From NCBI GenBank assembly GCA_913056365.1, contig CAJXLT010000018.1:1-52502 (forward strand): a stretch of DNA of 52,502 nucleotides. The letters are read 5' to 3'. Both the position numbers and the translations under genes were made by a program. The first letter of the stretch is position 1. Each line of letters begins with the position of its first letter. Below, in pieces: positions 1 through 9,078 of the stretch. This stretch comes from an uncultured Paenibacillaceae bacterium. Its GTDB lineage: Bacteria; Bacillota; Bacilli; Paenibacillales; K13. The notes under the pieces are model-generated. The model made no database searches, was not told the origin of the DNA, and saw only the letters and a program-made list of their open reading frames with translations.

Positions 1-240
1 CTACCCCACAAAGTGATGAAGCGCAGGAAGCGGATTCAAGTACTTTGCGGGGGCCCCGAGAACATCGGGTGTAAAAACCACACGGCTGTCATACCTTTCG
101 TTTCGCATCTAGTTTTGAGGGTGCTGTGGGTTATCGGTTGGCGCCGGTTTCCAATACACAATATCCTTCACACCATACGGGCAAGTCCTGTATGTCATAC
201 CTAATGCTTACGAAGCGGATTTGCTTCGCAAAGCGTTTAA
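1..240 (+). other. rRNA operon spacer upstream of 5S rRNA
   Basis: No convincing protein gene is seen here. The stretch around 108-125, reading TCGCATCTAGTTTTGAGGGT, is of a kind common in spacers of Bacillales rRNA operons, and 5S rRNA follows directly. I do not see the conserved 3' end of 23S rRNA, so the window probably begins inside the 23S-5S spacer. This is inferred from position. Confidence 0.5.
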
Positions 241-358
241 GTCTGGTGGCGATGGCGGAGGGGACCCACGCGTTCCCATCTCGAACACGACCGTTAAGCC
301 CTCCAGCGCCGATGGTACTTGGACCGAAGGGTCCTGGGAGAGTAGGACGTTGCCAGGC
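241..358 (+). rRNA. rrf: 5S ribosomal RNA
   Basis: The structural RNA of the large ribosomal subunit. The segment contains the conserved CGTTCCCATCTCGAACACG block and the GCGCCGATGGTA and GAGAGTAGGACG blocks typical of Gram-positive 5S rRNA. The ends pair as expected: GTCTGGTGG at the 5' end with TGCCAGGC at the 3' end, giving about 118 nt, close to the usual 116-120. The exact termini may be off by a base or two. An intrinsic terminator follows at 370-410, so this is the last gene of the rRNA operon. In B. subtilis an rRNA operon also lies just upstream of csfB. Confidence 0.95.
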
Positions 359-369
359 AAACTGTAAGA

Positions 370-410
370 AGCGCGATTGTTTCTCTTCGGAGAAGGAGTC
401 GCGTTTTTTT
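370..410 (+). terminator. rRNA operon terminator
   Basis: A hairpin with outer stem CGCGA (372-376)/TCGCG (399-403) and inner stem TTCTC (381-385)/GAGAA (390-394) around a TTCG tetraloop is followed by a run of seven or more T. It sits just after the 5S gene. Confidence 0.85.
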
Positions 411-437
411 GTATTGTTCGGATGCTGTGCGAAAAAG

Positions 438-700
438 ATGCAATTCTGCAGGAATGTATTGTGAAATAGGAGCGAACTGAGGAAATGCCGTCGATTGCGC
501 AGGCTTTTGTGTGGCAACTAGTCAATATGGGCGGGTATACGGAATAAAAGATGTAGATTCGCAGGAATTTTTAACATTTTCCACGATTGAGAGCCTAAAG
601 CCTGCACATTCGCAGGAATTTCGCCACGCCGCATATAGAACTGCAATTTCGCAGGAATTTCGCCAAGCCACACGGGGAACTGCCCATTCGCACGGAATAG
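438..700. repeat. Short degenerate direct repeats after the rRNA operon
   Basis: The motif TTCGCAGGAATTT recurs at 558, 609 and 648, with degenerate copies at about 438 (TTCTGCAGGAAT) and 687 (TTCGCACGGAAT). Two copies extend to TTCGCAGGAATTTCGCCA. Spacings between copies are 51, 39 and 39 bases. No credible gene lies in 411-746 on either strand. The function is unknown; it resembles degraded intergenic repeat units. Confidence 0.7.
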
Positions 701-746
701 GACCAATCCCCGAGAGTTGATGATACTTACGTGAGTGAACCGCTAA

Positions 747-1268
747 TTATGCCCGATAATAAGAAATTGCGTCTGATTGCAGCTTAACGGAGACACTACT
801 ATCGCTGCTCTTGACTCGGAAGAGCAGGGGGACGATCGAGGGAAGTTGAATCATCAGCCAGACACCTACGACCGCAGCTACAGCATTAAGGGGCAGCCAG
901 ATTGCGATACTTCCTACAAGGAATAACCCAGCTAAGGACGCATGCCATTCGATGCTTCGATAATTAGTAAGCAGCACTGGTTGCTGAGGAACAAGCCCTG
1001 AGAAGGGAAGGCGAATGGAGAATGTCCATCGCTTGGCCAGTCCGGGATAGTTCCAACGAAGCGCTGTCCACTTGAATAGGAGCTGTAGGATACACACCAG
1101 TGCCAAGACGATTAGGCACATAACCATTGATTCTCGGCTTAACAGGAACATCAGACATCCCGTAAGCAATAGTATATAGAGAGCTCGCATCCAAGGTGTG
1201 ATTCGAACTTTACGTAGCAAGGTATATTGATAAATGCTGGATTGCTCCATTGATCGGTTGTTAGTCAC
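747..1268 (-). CDS. Predicted integral membrane protein of unknown function
   Basis: I do not recognise the family. The start is taken as the GTG at 1268 because GGAGAG lies nine bases upstream; a longer reading to 1334 and a shorter one from the ATG at 1250 are possible. The 173-residue product has a charged N-terminus (about 1-28) and then roughly four hydrophobic segments, near 29-44, 48-66, 110-130 and 132-150, ending in a Ser-rich tail. It lies on the opposite strand between the rRNA operon and csfB, with no close partner. That it is a real gene rests on its length, hydrophobicity pattern and ribosome binding site. Confidence 0.6.
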   Translation of the reverse strand: MTNNRSMEQSSIYQYTLLRKVRITPWMRALYILLLTGCLMFLLSRESMVMCLIVLALVCILQLLFKWTALRWNYPGLAKRWTFSIRLPFSGLVPQQPVLLTNYRSIEWHASLAGLFLVGSIAIWLPLNAVAAVVGVWLMIQLPSIVPLLFRVKSSDSSVSVKLQSDAISYYRA

Positions 1269-1455
1269 TTTGTTAATCTCTCCATGTTGTAGCAGTTTCA
1301 AGTTCAACGTTGTTGAACAATTTGCAGCATTCATTACTATACTTACAGAAGGGCTTTAGCATTTTCAAGTAAAGTCCATGTACATGCGCTGACGGCTCTA
1401 ATCCGTTATCTACTTCTCCTAACTCGCATTATAGTTGTATCTTAAGAGAAGGTGT

Positions 1456-1486
1456 AGTTTAAGAGGTGTAGATTTGAGACATACTA
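1456..1486 (+). promoter_or_regulatory. Candidate SigF/SigG promoter of csfB
   Basis: A perfect SigG-type -10 CATACTA lies at 1480-1486, 17 bases after AGTTTAA (1456-1462, a weak match to TGMATAA). It is 31 bases upstream of the csfB start. csfB is forespore-expressed in B. subtilis, which fits. The assignment is by motif only. Confidence 0.5.
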
Positions 1487-1516
1487 GGACTAAAAAGCAA
1501 TAAGGTGGTATGGTAG

Positions 1517-1702
1517 ATGGAAAGCGAACAGCAAGCCCTTTGTATGATATGTAAGGATGTAAAAGAAGACGGTATTCATATTTGCACTAGTTTTCTATGC
1601 ACCGATTGCGAAAGTGAGCTCGTCCAAACCGATGTGCTCGATGATAAATATGCCTTTTTCATCAGTCAAATGCGCCAAATTATGTTGAAGAAAAATGCCT
1701 AA
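1517..1702 (+). CDS. csfB: Anti-sigma factor Gin (CsfB)
   Basis: Gin is the forespore inhibitor of SigG (and of SigE) that delays late forespore transcription. The 61-residue product has the expected small zinc-binding layout: CMIC at residues 9-12, a Cys at 23 and CTDC at 28-31, followed by a short helical tail. AAGGTGG precedes the ATG at a normal distance. Position supports the call: in B. subtilis csfB also lies between an rRNA operon and yaaO/tmk. A CATACTA-type promoter precedes it and a terminator follows. The identity rests on the cysteine pattern plus synteny. Confidence 0.85.
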   Translation: MESEQQALCMICKDVKEDGIHICTSFLCTDCESELVQTDVLDDKYAFFISQMRQIMLKKNA

Positions 1703-1725
1703 TCCTTGCTTCAATATAAGTTTAG

Positions 1726-1758
1726 CCTTCCCTAGAATGGGAAGGTTGTTTGCTTTTT
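1726..1758 (+). terminator. Terminator after csfB
   Basis: CCTTCCC (1726-1732) pairs with GGGAAGG (1739-1745), followed by a T-rich tail. Confidence 0.8.
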
Positions 1759-1845
1759 GATATAGTATAAGTATCATAGCTGTCTAAGTGGAGTTTCGTC
1801 AACACGTATATATGCACGATCATGAAGGAAGGGGCTTGGAATACA

Positions 1846-3366
1846 ATGGATCAGCAACGCGCCCCCATCTACGAGAAATTACAGGAATATATGAGGATAA
1901 GTCCTACCAGCTTTCACATTCCAGGGCACAAACGAAGATCATACTTGGCTAATAGAATGGGATTGCTAAAAGAGTGGTTTCTAAGTGATGTTACGGAAAT
2001 TACAGGAATGGATGATCTCCATGCGCCAGAAGCTATCATACGAGAGGCAGAGGATTTGGCAGCGACTTGCTTCGGGGCGGATCAGACGTTTCTGCTAGTA
2101 GGGGGAAGCACTTCAGGGAATTTAGCGTTGCTGTTGTCTATATGCCACCCAGGGGACATCGTGTTAGTAGATCGACATGCACACAAGTCTGTCCTGCACG
2201 GATTAATGCTAGCCAGAGCGCAGGCCGTGTTCCTATCTGTGGAATTAAATGAAAGAAGCGGTGTTCCAGTGGGAATAAGCTCCGACACGGTAGCAGCAGC
2301 GATTAAGCGCTATCCGGATGCGAGAGCCGTTATGCTTACTTGTCCGAACTACTACGGATGGGGACCTAATATTGAGGAGATTGTCTCGCAATTGGACGGC
2401 AGTTCCATTCCTTTGATTATAGATGAAGCGCATGGGGTGCACTACGGGTTTCATGAGGATCTCCCACAGTCAGCGCTTCAGCGAGGGGCGGACGCGGTGG
2501 TGCAATCCGCTCATAAGATGGGTGGCGGGTTGACCATGGGTGCATTCCTTCACTTGCGTGGCGATCGAATTGATCCTTATAAGGTTCGTCAAGCACTAGC
2601 GATGGTTCAATCGTCCAGTCCGTCCTACCCAATCCTTGCCTCACTGGATGTGTTTCGCAGCACTTGGGCTACGGATGGAGCAAGGCTGATTCAACAAGGG
2701 TTAGATGTCGTGCGGGCATTTCGCGAATATATGCAAGACTTGCCGAGATTTATAGTGGCAGACACGTATGCGAATAATCAGTTGCAAGCAGAGCACGAAC
2801 ATAGACACAGGGTTGATCCGTTTAAGGTATACATGTATGATCGCACAGAAGAACTGGACGGTTATGCGCTACAGCAACAATTGGAACAACGGCAATGTAT
2901 GATTGAGATGGCTGATCCACGCGGTGTTCTATTGGTCTTCACCTATGCGTCAACGATGGAGGATGCCCGACAATTGTATGCAGCTTGCGAGGAAATCGCC
3001 AAGGAAACCGTTCGTACAACAGACGATAAAGCAAATACAACGGAAGCGAATCCTGAGAGAAGTATTCAATCCCATGACAAGCCGACTACAATAGAAGATG
3101 AAACACGTGTAAGCGAACCATTGGATCTGGCAAACTGGCACGACATACAGCCTACAGAAGCCATTCGTCTGGAGCAGGCAATGGGAAGGAAGCTAGCCGA
3201 AACCATTATTCCTTATCCGCCAGGAGTTCCATTAATCTGGAAGGGTGAACTGCTGACAGAACAGTGCTGGATGCAGCTCTTGCAACTGCGTAATGCTGGG
3301 GCGCGATTTCAGGGAACCGAGGATGTTAGACTCACGACAGTACGAGTGATCATAGATGGGAATTAG
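1846..3366 (+). CDS. yaaO: Orn/Lys/Arg decarboxylase family PLP enzyme (YaaO-like)
   Basis: A fold-type I pyridoxal-phosphate enzyme of the ornithine/lysine/arginine decarboxylase family, expected to decarboxylate a basic amino acid to a polyamine; the substrate cannot be read from sequence. I start at the ATG at 1846 because AAGGAAGGGG sits just upstream; an in-frame ATG at 1822 has no such site. In the 506-residue product SFHIPGHKR lies near 22-30, the phosphate-binding GGSTSGN near 86-92, the cofactor Asp in IIDEAHG near 191-197, and the Schiff-base Lys in SAHKMGGG near 221-228. A polar linker (about 385-430) leads to the small C-terminal domain with YPPGVPL. The order csfB-yaaO-tmk matches B. 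subtilis. Confidence 0.92.
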   Translation: MDQQRAPIYEKLQEYMRISPTSFHIPGHKRRSYLANRMGLLKEWFLSDVTEITGMDDLHAPEAIIREAEDLAATCFGADQTFLLVGGSTSGNLALLLSICHPGDIVLVDRHAHKSVLHGLMLARAQAVFLSVELNERSGVPVGISSDTVAAAIKRYPDARAVMLTCPNYYGWGPNIEEIVSQLDGSSIPLIIDEAHGVHYGFHEDLPQSALQRGADAVVQSAHKMGGGLTMGAFLHLRGDRIDPYKVRQALAMVQSSSPSYPILASLDVFRSTWATDGARLIQQGLDVVRAFREYMQDLPRFIVADTYANNQLQAEHEHRHRVDPFKVYMYDRTEELDGYALQQQLEQRQCMIEMADPRGVLLVFTYASTMEDARQLYAACEEIAKETVRTTDDKANTTEANPERSIQSHDKPTTIEDETRVSEPLDLANWHDIQPTEAIRLEQAMGRKLAETIIPYPPGVPLIWKGELLTEQCWMQLLQLRNAGARFQGTEDVRLTTVRVIIDGN

Positions 3367-3386
3367 GAGAAATGGAGCGTAGATAG

Positions 3387-4010
3387 ATGAACAACCAAGG
3401 GTTTATTACATTTGAAGGTGGAGAAGGATCGGGCAAGACAACGTTAATTCAGGCAATTGCCTGTCATTACGAGCAGCAGGGACGACAAGTGGTGGCTACA
3501 AGAGAACCAGGCGGCATCGATATTGCCGAGCAAATCCGCGAAATTATATTGAATCGATCGAATACGGCAATGGACGGAAGAACAGAAGCGCTACTATATG
3601 CTGCAGCAAGGCGTCAGCATTGGATAGAGCGAATTAAGCCTGCATTGATTCGTGGAGAGCTGGTGCTCTGTGATCGTTTTATCGACAGCTCATTGGCTTA
3701 TCAGGGGTACGCTCGTGGATTGGGTGTAGATGAAGTATATAACATCAATCAGTTTGCTACTGAAGGTGTGCTGCCTTCCTTGACGATATGGCTAGACTTG
3801 GATCCGGAGATAGGACTTGCTCGCATTGCGGACAATCAGCAACGTGAAGTGAATCGTCTCGACTTGGAAAACCTGGAGTTTCATCAACGAATTCGGCAAG
3901 GCTACCAGCTTCTGGCGGAGCGCTATCCGGATCGGATATATCGTATACATGCAGATCAGCCAGTAGAGCAGCTTATACAGATTGCTATTGCTCGAATCGA
4001 TCAAAAGTGA
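3387..4010 (+). CDS. tmk: Thymidylate kinase
   Basis: Phosphorylates dTMP to dTDP with ATP, an essential cytosolic step of dTTP synthesis. The 207-residue product has the P-loop GGEGSGKTT at 11-19, the substrate-binding TREPGG at 38-43 and the DRF motif with DSSLAYQG at 96-107. Length is normal for the family. It starts 20 bases after yaaO with GGAG upstream, so the two are probably co-transcribed. About 150 bases separate it from darA. Confidence 0.97.
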   Translation: MNNQGFITFEGGEGSGKTTLIQAIACHYEQQGRQVVATREPGGIDIAEQIREIILNRSNTAMDGRTEALLYAAARRQHWIERIKPALIRGELVLCDRFIDSSLAYQGYARGLGVDEVYNINQFATEGVLPSLTIWLDLDPEIGLARIADNQQREVNRLDLENLEFHQRIRQGYQLLAERYPDRIYRIHADQPVEQLIQIAIARIDQK

Positions 4011-4083
4011 GATGCATTCCCTAGCTCGTCATAAAGCACCTATCATCTTTGTCTGACATATTGTATAATAAGTGATACAGTAA

Positions 4084-4488
<405 letters not shown>

Positions 4489-4537
4489 TGAGTGAAGTAA
4501 GAGTGGCGCAGGTTATTGGAGCAAGGAGTAGATAGCG

Positions 4538-4984
4538 GTGAAGATCAACCCCGGTTTGCGATCGACGCTGAATGAGCTGAAGCGTACGGAGCAGGCATCG
4601 TCACAGACGAGCAGTACGAGAGGCTTCTCGGATATGATGCAGCAGCAACAGGAACGGTCTACGCAGGAGCAGCTGAAGCGCAGAATCGAGGAAATTCGTC
4701 AACAGGGTGAACGGTTGGCGAAGACGATGACGGTTCGGGAACTGCGGGCTTATAAGATGATGATTCGCGCATTTCTAGAGGAAACCGCCCGCCGCGGTGT
4801 CCATCTGAAGGAGACACGCGGATGGGACAGGCGCGGTCGCGGTAAGCGATATCGTATCTTAGAGGATATCGATCAGCACTTGCTGGCAATGGCCGACGAT
4901 ATGCTGGAGCGAGAAGAAGGCCAAGTTGACCTGCTGCGGCGAGTTGGCGAAATTCAAGGTTTGTTGATCAATGTGTTCTTCTAA
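4538..4984 (+). CDS. yaaR: YaaR family protein (DUF327)
   Basis: A conserved Firmicutes protein of unknown function. The GTG at 4538 has AAGGAG upstream. The 148-residue product is highly charged and predicted mostly helical, with a Gln/Arg-rich region (about 30-65) likely to form coiled coil and a basic patch near 90-108. It has no signal peptide or membrane segment. The call relies on the helical, charged layout plus strict synteny between darA and holB. It starts 49 bases after darA and ends 23 bases before holB, so it is probably in the same operon. Confidence 0.88.
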   Translation: MKINPGLRSTLNELKRTEQASSQTSSTRGFSDMMQQQQERSTQEQLKRRIEEIRQQGERLAKTMTVRELRAYKMMIRAFLEETARRGVHLKETRGWDRRGRGKRYRILEDIDQHLLAMADDMLEREEGQVDLLRRVGEIQGLLINVFF

Positions 4985-5007
4985 GCAATAGAACGGAGTC
5001 GGATTTA

Positions 5008-5991
5008 ATGGCTTTTCAACATGTACATGGGCAACAGCAAGCCAAACAAATGCTGCTCACGGCCTTGAATCGGAATACGTTGTCACATGCTTATCTGTTC
5101 GCGGGACCGCGCGGGACTGGTAAGAAAGCGTTGGCAGCGGCTCTGGCTCAGGCCGTGATGTGCGTAGCCCGGCTGGAGGATGGCGATGCTTGCGGACAAT
5201 GTGTGGAGTGTCGCAAGGTCGAGCATCACAATCATCCGAATGTGATGTGGATGGAGCCGGATGGAAGTTCGATTAAGATTGCACAAATCCGTCAGCTGCA
5301 ACAGGATCTGGCATATCGCGCTTCACAAGGGCAACGCAAAGTATATATCATTGGACAAGCTGAGCGAATGACAGCCGAGGCTGCGAACAGCCTGCTCAAA
5401 TTTCTAGAGGAGCCGTTCTCGCCGACATTAGCTATCCTGCTGACGGATCAAGTGCAAGCTTTGCTGCCTACCATCCAGTCACGTGTCCAACTTGTCCCTT
5501 GCGTCCCGTTAGCGAAGGATGTGATGCTGGATGCGCTGTTAGCAGATGGGACAGACCCGTTGCTGTGCCGCGCAGCCGTACAAGTAACAGCGGGATTAGA
5601 CGCGGCGAGAGAGCTTATCCAATTAAATGCGTTTGCAGAGATTAGAAACCTAGTGATACAATTAGGACAGGAGTGTCTGACACACTGGGCATCTGCTCAG
5701 CTTACGATTCATCAGAAGCTCCTGAAGCCGCCAGTTTCGGAACAGTTAGATTTATTTTTAGACTTACTCACCTTATGGTTTAAGGATATGATTCAAGTAC
5801 AGCTTGGCCGCAAAGAACAAGCGGTGTTCTCAGATCAGGAGGCATGGCTGGCTAAGCAGGCAATCTTGCGCGGACCTGATCAGTGGGTGGCATGTATGGA
5901 AGCCGCGATCGGTGCGAAGAAGCGGATTCGTGCTAATGTGAATCCAGCCTTGGCGTTGGAACAGATGGCAGTTCGCGTTCAGGGGGGGTAG
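5008..5991 (+). CDS. holB: DNA polymerase III subunit delta'
   Basis: A clamp-loader subunit that acts with HolA and DnaX to load the beta clamp. The 327-residue product has an AAA+ fold: a degenerate P-loop GPRGTGKK at 33-40, the zinc-binding cysteines at 52, 62, 65 and 68, and SLLKFLEEP in the SRC/sensor region near 128-136. The C-terminal collar domain runs from about 210. The stop at 5991 is one base from the ricT start, so translation is probably coupled. Confidence 0.96.
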   Translation: MAFQHVHGQQQAKQMLLTALNRNTLSHAYLFAGPRGTGKKALAAALAQAVMCVARLEDGDACGQCVECRKVEHHNHPNVMWMEPDGSSIKIAQIRQLQQDLAYRASQGQRKVYIIGQAERMTAEAANSLLKFLEEPFSPTLAILLTDQVQALLPTIQSRVQLVPCVPLAKDVMLDALLADGTDPLLCRAAVQVTAGLDAARELIQLNAFAEIRNLVIQLGQECLTHWASAQLTIHQKLLKPPVSEQLDLFLDLLTLWFKDMIQVQLGRKEQAVFSDQEAWLAKQAILRGPDQWVACMEAAIGAKKRIRANVNPALALEQMAVRVQGG

Positions 5992-5992
5992 T

Positions 5993-6796
5993 ATGTATTC
6001 AGTAGTAGGCGTACGATTTAAGAAGGCTGGTAAAATTTATTATTTCGATCCGATCGAATTGCCGATAGAGCAGGAGCATCATGTAATTGTAGAGACAGCA
6101 CGAGGAATTGAGTACGGTCGCGTAGTGATCGGGAAGAAGCAGGTCGATGACTCCGATGTTGTGCTACCGCTGAAGAAGGTTATACGCATTGCGAATCATA
6201 AGGACGCTGACGTGGTGGAGCAGAACAAGAAAGCCGCGAGCGATGCTTTCCACATTTGTCTAGATAAGATTAAGCAGCATAAGCTTGAGATGAAGCTAGT
6301 CGATGTAGAGTATACGTTCGATCGCAATAAAGTGATCTTTTACTTCACGGCAGATGGCCGCGTTGATTTCCGAGAGCTAGTTAAGGACTTAGCCAGTGTG
6401 TTCCGAACCCGTATAGAGCTGCGGCAAATCGGGGTGCGGGATGAGGCGAAGATGCTAGGTGGAATCGGACCTTGCGGTAGAACATTGTGTTGTTCCACTT
6501 GGCTCGGCGATTTCGAGCCGGTGTCCATTAAGATGGCGAAGGATCAGAACTTGTCATTGAATCCGACCAAGATTTCTGGCCTGTGCGGCAGGTTGATGTG
6601 TTGTTTGAAGTATGAGCATGATAACTACGAAAGCGCTAAGGAAGAGTGGCCGGAAGTGGGCAGCACGGTAATGACGACAGACGGAGAAGGCCGGGTGACT
6701 GCATTAATTGTGGAAGATCGGCTCGTACAGGTCAAAGTCAAGGATATCGGCAAGTCGAAGCGATATTCGCTTGATGATGTAGCATTACAATTGTAA
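5993..6796 (+). CDS. ricT: RicT (YaaT), PSP1-domain regulatory iron-sulfur protein
   Basis: Part of the RicA-RicF-RicT (Y-complex), which in B. subtilis carries [4Fe-4S] clusters, promotes RNase Y processing and stimulates entry into sporulation, competence and biofilm formation. The 267-residue product is a PSP1-domain protein with the conserved cysteines in CGRTLCC (161-167) and CGRLMCC (198-204), likely cluster ligands. It directly follows holB and precedes yabA, as in B. subtilis. Confidence 0.95.
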   Translation: MYSVVGVRFKKAGKIYYFDPIELPIEQEHHVIVETARGIEYGRVVIGKKQVDDSDVVLPLKKVIRIANHKDADVVEQNKKAASDAFHICLDKIKQHKLEMKLVDVEYTFDRNKVIFYFTADGRVDFRELVKDLASVFRTRIELRQIGVRDEAKMLGGIGPCGRTLCCSTWLGDFEPVSIKMAKDQNLSLNPTKISGLCGRLMCCLKYEHDNYESAKEEWPEVGSTVMTTDGEGRVTALIVEDRLVQVKVKDIGKSKRYSLDDVALQL

Positions 6797-6839
6797 GCAA
6801 TGCAATCTATGAATAGCCGCTATTGCTTGGGGTGAAAGC

Positions 6840-7205
6840 GTGGAGAGAAACGAAGAACTGTACAGACAAGTACATGAATTAGAAGATCGAATGAAAGAAG
6901 CACTCGGTGAAATTGGTCAGGTTAAGAAAAATGTCATTCTGCTCTTGGAAGAGAACAAGCGACTTGCGATAGAGAACCAGCAGCTTCGCAAGTTATTGAA
7001 GCAGGATGCGCACCAGACTGAGAAGGCAGGAGAAGCCGAACCTCTGAAGGGAGAGGAAGCGCAATCAACGCTCCCGACTTCAGGAGAAGGCTATGACAAT
7101 CTGGCAAGGCTGTACCATGAAGGCTTCCACATATGCAATGTGTATTATGGACATTTGCGGACAGAGGGCGATTGCTTGTTCTGTTTGTCATTTCTGAATA
7201 AATAA
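6840..7205 (+). CDS. yabA: Replication initiation control protein YabA
   Basis: YabA binds DnaA and DnaN and restrains re-initiation at oriC. The 121-residue product begins at a GTG preceded by GGGGTGAAAG. It has an N-terminal leucine-zipper coiled coil (about 1-58), a charged linker, and a C-terminal zinc site with His97, Cys99, Cys112 and Cys115. The layout and length match the family. A hairpin follows at once, before yabB. Confidence 0.95.
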   Translation: MERNEELYRQVHELEDRMKEALGEIGQVKKNVILLLEENKRLAIENQQLRKLLKQDAHQTEKAGEAEPLKGEEAQSTLPTSGEGYDNLARLYHEGFHICNVYYGHLRTEGDCLFCLSFLNK

Positions 7206-7212
7206 GGTGAGG

Positions 7213-7250
7213 AGCCGCAGGAGATTCATTCCTGCGGCTTTCGGATTTTC
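7213..7250 (+). terminator. Terminator-like hairpin between yabA and yabB
   Basis: AGCCGCAGGA (7213-7222) pairs perfectly with TCCTGCGGCT (7230-7239), followed by an imperfect T-rich tail. It starts 8 bases after yabA and may be a partial terminator, since yabB starts only 24 bases later. Confidence 0.65.
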
Positions 7251-7273
7251 CGAAGGAGGATATAGTCATTATC

Positions 7274-8050
7274 GTGATGGATGAACAATCGCCATTGCGC
7301 ATGGGGGAAAGGCTCGACGACTTGCTTACCCACCACTTGCGCATTATTCAAAGCAGAGATGTATTCAGCTTCTCTATGGATGCGGTCTTGCTCGCACGGT
7401 TCTGCAAGGTGCCGATGAAGGGACGTATACTCGATCTATGTTCGGGTAACGGAGTCATTCCTTTATTGCTCTCTACACGTACGCAAGCGCATATTACTGG
7501 TGTAGAGCTTCAGCATAAATTGTGGGACATGGCGCACAGAAGTGTGGCGTGGAATGGACTGCAGGAGCAGATTGCAATGATTTGTGCGGATGTGCGGGAC
7601 TATTATAAGACAACAGGCTATGGCACATTCGACCTAGTGACGATGAACCCGCCTTATATGCCGCCAATTACAGGAGAGTCAAATGAGAATCCATACGTTG
7701 CTGCAGCACGCCACGAGCTGAACGGCGGCCTGCATGAGTTGGTAGCTGCTTGTGCGCGTCATCTGAAGTCCGGAGGCAAGGCTAGCATCGTGCACAGACC
7801 AGGGCGGCTGGCCGACCTGATGGAAGCGATGCGCGAAGTACGCCTGGAGCCTAAGCGTATTCGGTTCATACACCCGCGGTTAGGGGAGGAAGCGAACATG
7901 GTGTTGATCGAAGCGATTCGGGATGGGAAGCCGGATATCCGCTTACTCCCACCAGTGATCGTATATGGCGAGGACGGGCAGTATACGAAGGAGCTGTGGG
8001 ATATATATTATAGTGAGCAATCGTCATTGACAGGAGGGGACAAGGTATGA
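7274..8050 (+). CDS. yabB: tRNA1(Val) A37 N6-methyltransferase family protein (YabB/TrmN6)
   Basis: A class I SAM-dependent methyltransferase of the YabB/TrmN6 group, which methylates the N6 of adenine 37 in tRNA1(Val) in E. coli. The 258-residue product has the SAM motif DLCSGNG near 54-60 and the adenine-methylase motif NPPY at 125-128. The first codon may be GTG 7274 or ATG 7277; AAGGAGG is about 14 bases upstream of either. The stop overlaps the rsmI start by four bases (ATGA), so the two are translationally coupled. The yazA gene found here in B. subtilis is absent. Confidence 0.9.
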   Translation: MMDEQSPLRMGERLDDLLTHHLRIIQSRDVFSFSMDAVLLARFCKVPMKGRILDLCSGNGVIPLLLSTRTQAHITGVELQHKLWDMAHRSVAWNGLQEQIAMICADVRDYYKTTGYGTFDLVTMNPPYMPPITGESNENPYVAAARHELNGGLHELVAACARHLKSGGKASIVHRPGRLADLMEAMREVRLEPKRIRFIHPRLGEEANMVLIEAIRDGKPDIRLLPPVIVYGEDGQYTKELWDIYYSEQSSLTGGDKV

Positions 8051-8937
8051 TGGACATCCAGAAGAGCTTTGATCCATCTCGTCAAGAAGGCGCCTTATAT
8101 ATAGTTGCCACACCGATTGGTAACCTTGAGGATATGACATATCGGGCGGTACGGATGCTGAAGGAAGCCGATTGGATCGCGGCTGAGGATACGAGGCAGT
8201 CCCGCAAGCTGCTGACTCACTTCGAAATTGAAGGCAGGCTTGTCAGCTATCATGAGCATAACCGGGAAGCGAGCGGCAAGGAGCTGGTCCGGCGCATGTC
8301 TGCTGGGGAGATCGTAGCATTGGTGAGCGATGCCGGGCTGCCGGCGATTTCTGATCCGGGGTATGACTTAGTGCAGAGAGCCTTGGATCAGAATATTAAA
8401 GTCATTCCAGTGCCGGGAGCGAATGCAGCCTTGACCGCCTTGGTGGCGTCTGGATTGCCGACGGGGGAATTCAGCTTCTTCGGATTCTTCCCGCGGGAGA
8501 AGAAACAGGCAGACCAATTGCTGCAACGCACACTGAAGTATTCAGGAACCGCGATCTTCTATGAATCGCCGTACCGGGTGAAGCAGATGCTTGCTCGTAT
8601 TCATCAGCGGTGGGGGAATCGTCAGGCGGTGCTTGCTAGAGAATTAACGAAGAAGTTCGAAGAATTCGCCAGAGGATCGTTAGAGGAGTTGCTTGCATGG
8701 GTAGTGGAACAATCGCCGCAGGGCGAATATTGTGTGTTAGTGGAAGGTTGGAAGGAAGGAGAGGATGTGTCAGCACTTGAATCGGAAGCTGCTTGGAGAT
8801 CTTGGACAGTAGCTGAGCATGTAGCTCGTTATGAGGAGCAAGGCTTGTCCCGCAAGGACGCGATGAAGAAGACCGCAGGGGAGCGGGGTGTGAGCAAGAG
8901 GGATATTTATCGGGAACTGCTGGATGATCAGACATAG
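8047..8937 (+). CDS. rsmI: 16S rRNA (cytidine-1402-2'-O)-methyltransferase RsmI
   Basis: Methylates the 2'-O of C1402 of 16S rRNA in the ribosomal P site, using SAM. The 296-residue product starts LYIVATPIGNLEDMT and carries EDTRQSRKLL, VSDAGLPAISDPG and PVPGANAALTALVASG, the tetrapyrrole-methylase-like SAM motifs of the family. Length is normal. It is coupled to yabB by ATGA overlap and ends in a converging arrangement with abrB. Confidence 0.96.
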   Translation: MMDIQKSFDPSRQEGALYIVATPIGNLEDMTYRAVRMLKEADWIAAEDTRQSRKLLTHFEIEGRLVSYHEHNREASGKELVRRMSAGEIVALVSDAGLPAISDPGYDLVQRALDQNIKVIPVPGANAALTALVASGLPTGEFSFFGFFPREKKQADQLLQRTLKYSGTAIFYESPYRVKQMLARIHQRWGNRQAVLARELTKKFEEFARGSLEELLAWVVEQSPQGEYCVLVEGWKEGEDVSALESEAAWRSWTVAEHVARYEEQGLSRKDAMKKTAGERGVSKRDIYRELLDDQT

Positions 8938-8973
8938 CGCATAGGTCATTGAAGATGCATGGGCCTAATAGAA

Positions 8974-9018
8974 CAAAAAAAAGCCCCCGTTCAACGCCAA
9001 ATTACGCAGATCGGGGAT
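8974..9018 (-). terminator. Terminator of abrB
   Basis: Read on the minus strand, CCCCG (9016-9012) pairs with CGGGGG (8989-8984) and is followed by GC and a run of about nine T. The A-run on the plus strand makes it mainly a terminator for abrB. Confidence 0.65.
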
Positions 9019-9078
9019 GATAAGGAGATATGAAAAGGTTAGAATTAACAATAGTCGTAATGTTATTATATACTATAA

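Noticed and set aside
131-525. Open frames over the 5S rRNA gene on both strands
   Set aside because: They run across a clear rRNA gene and its terminator and lack ribosome binding sites.
511-720. Open frame of 69 codons across the short repeats
   Set aside because: The apparent Ser-Gln-Glu-Phe repeats only reflect the DNA repeat TTCGCAGGAATTT; no ribosome binding site or protein-like composition.
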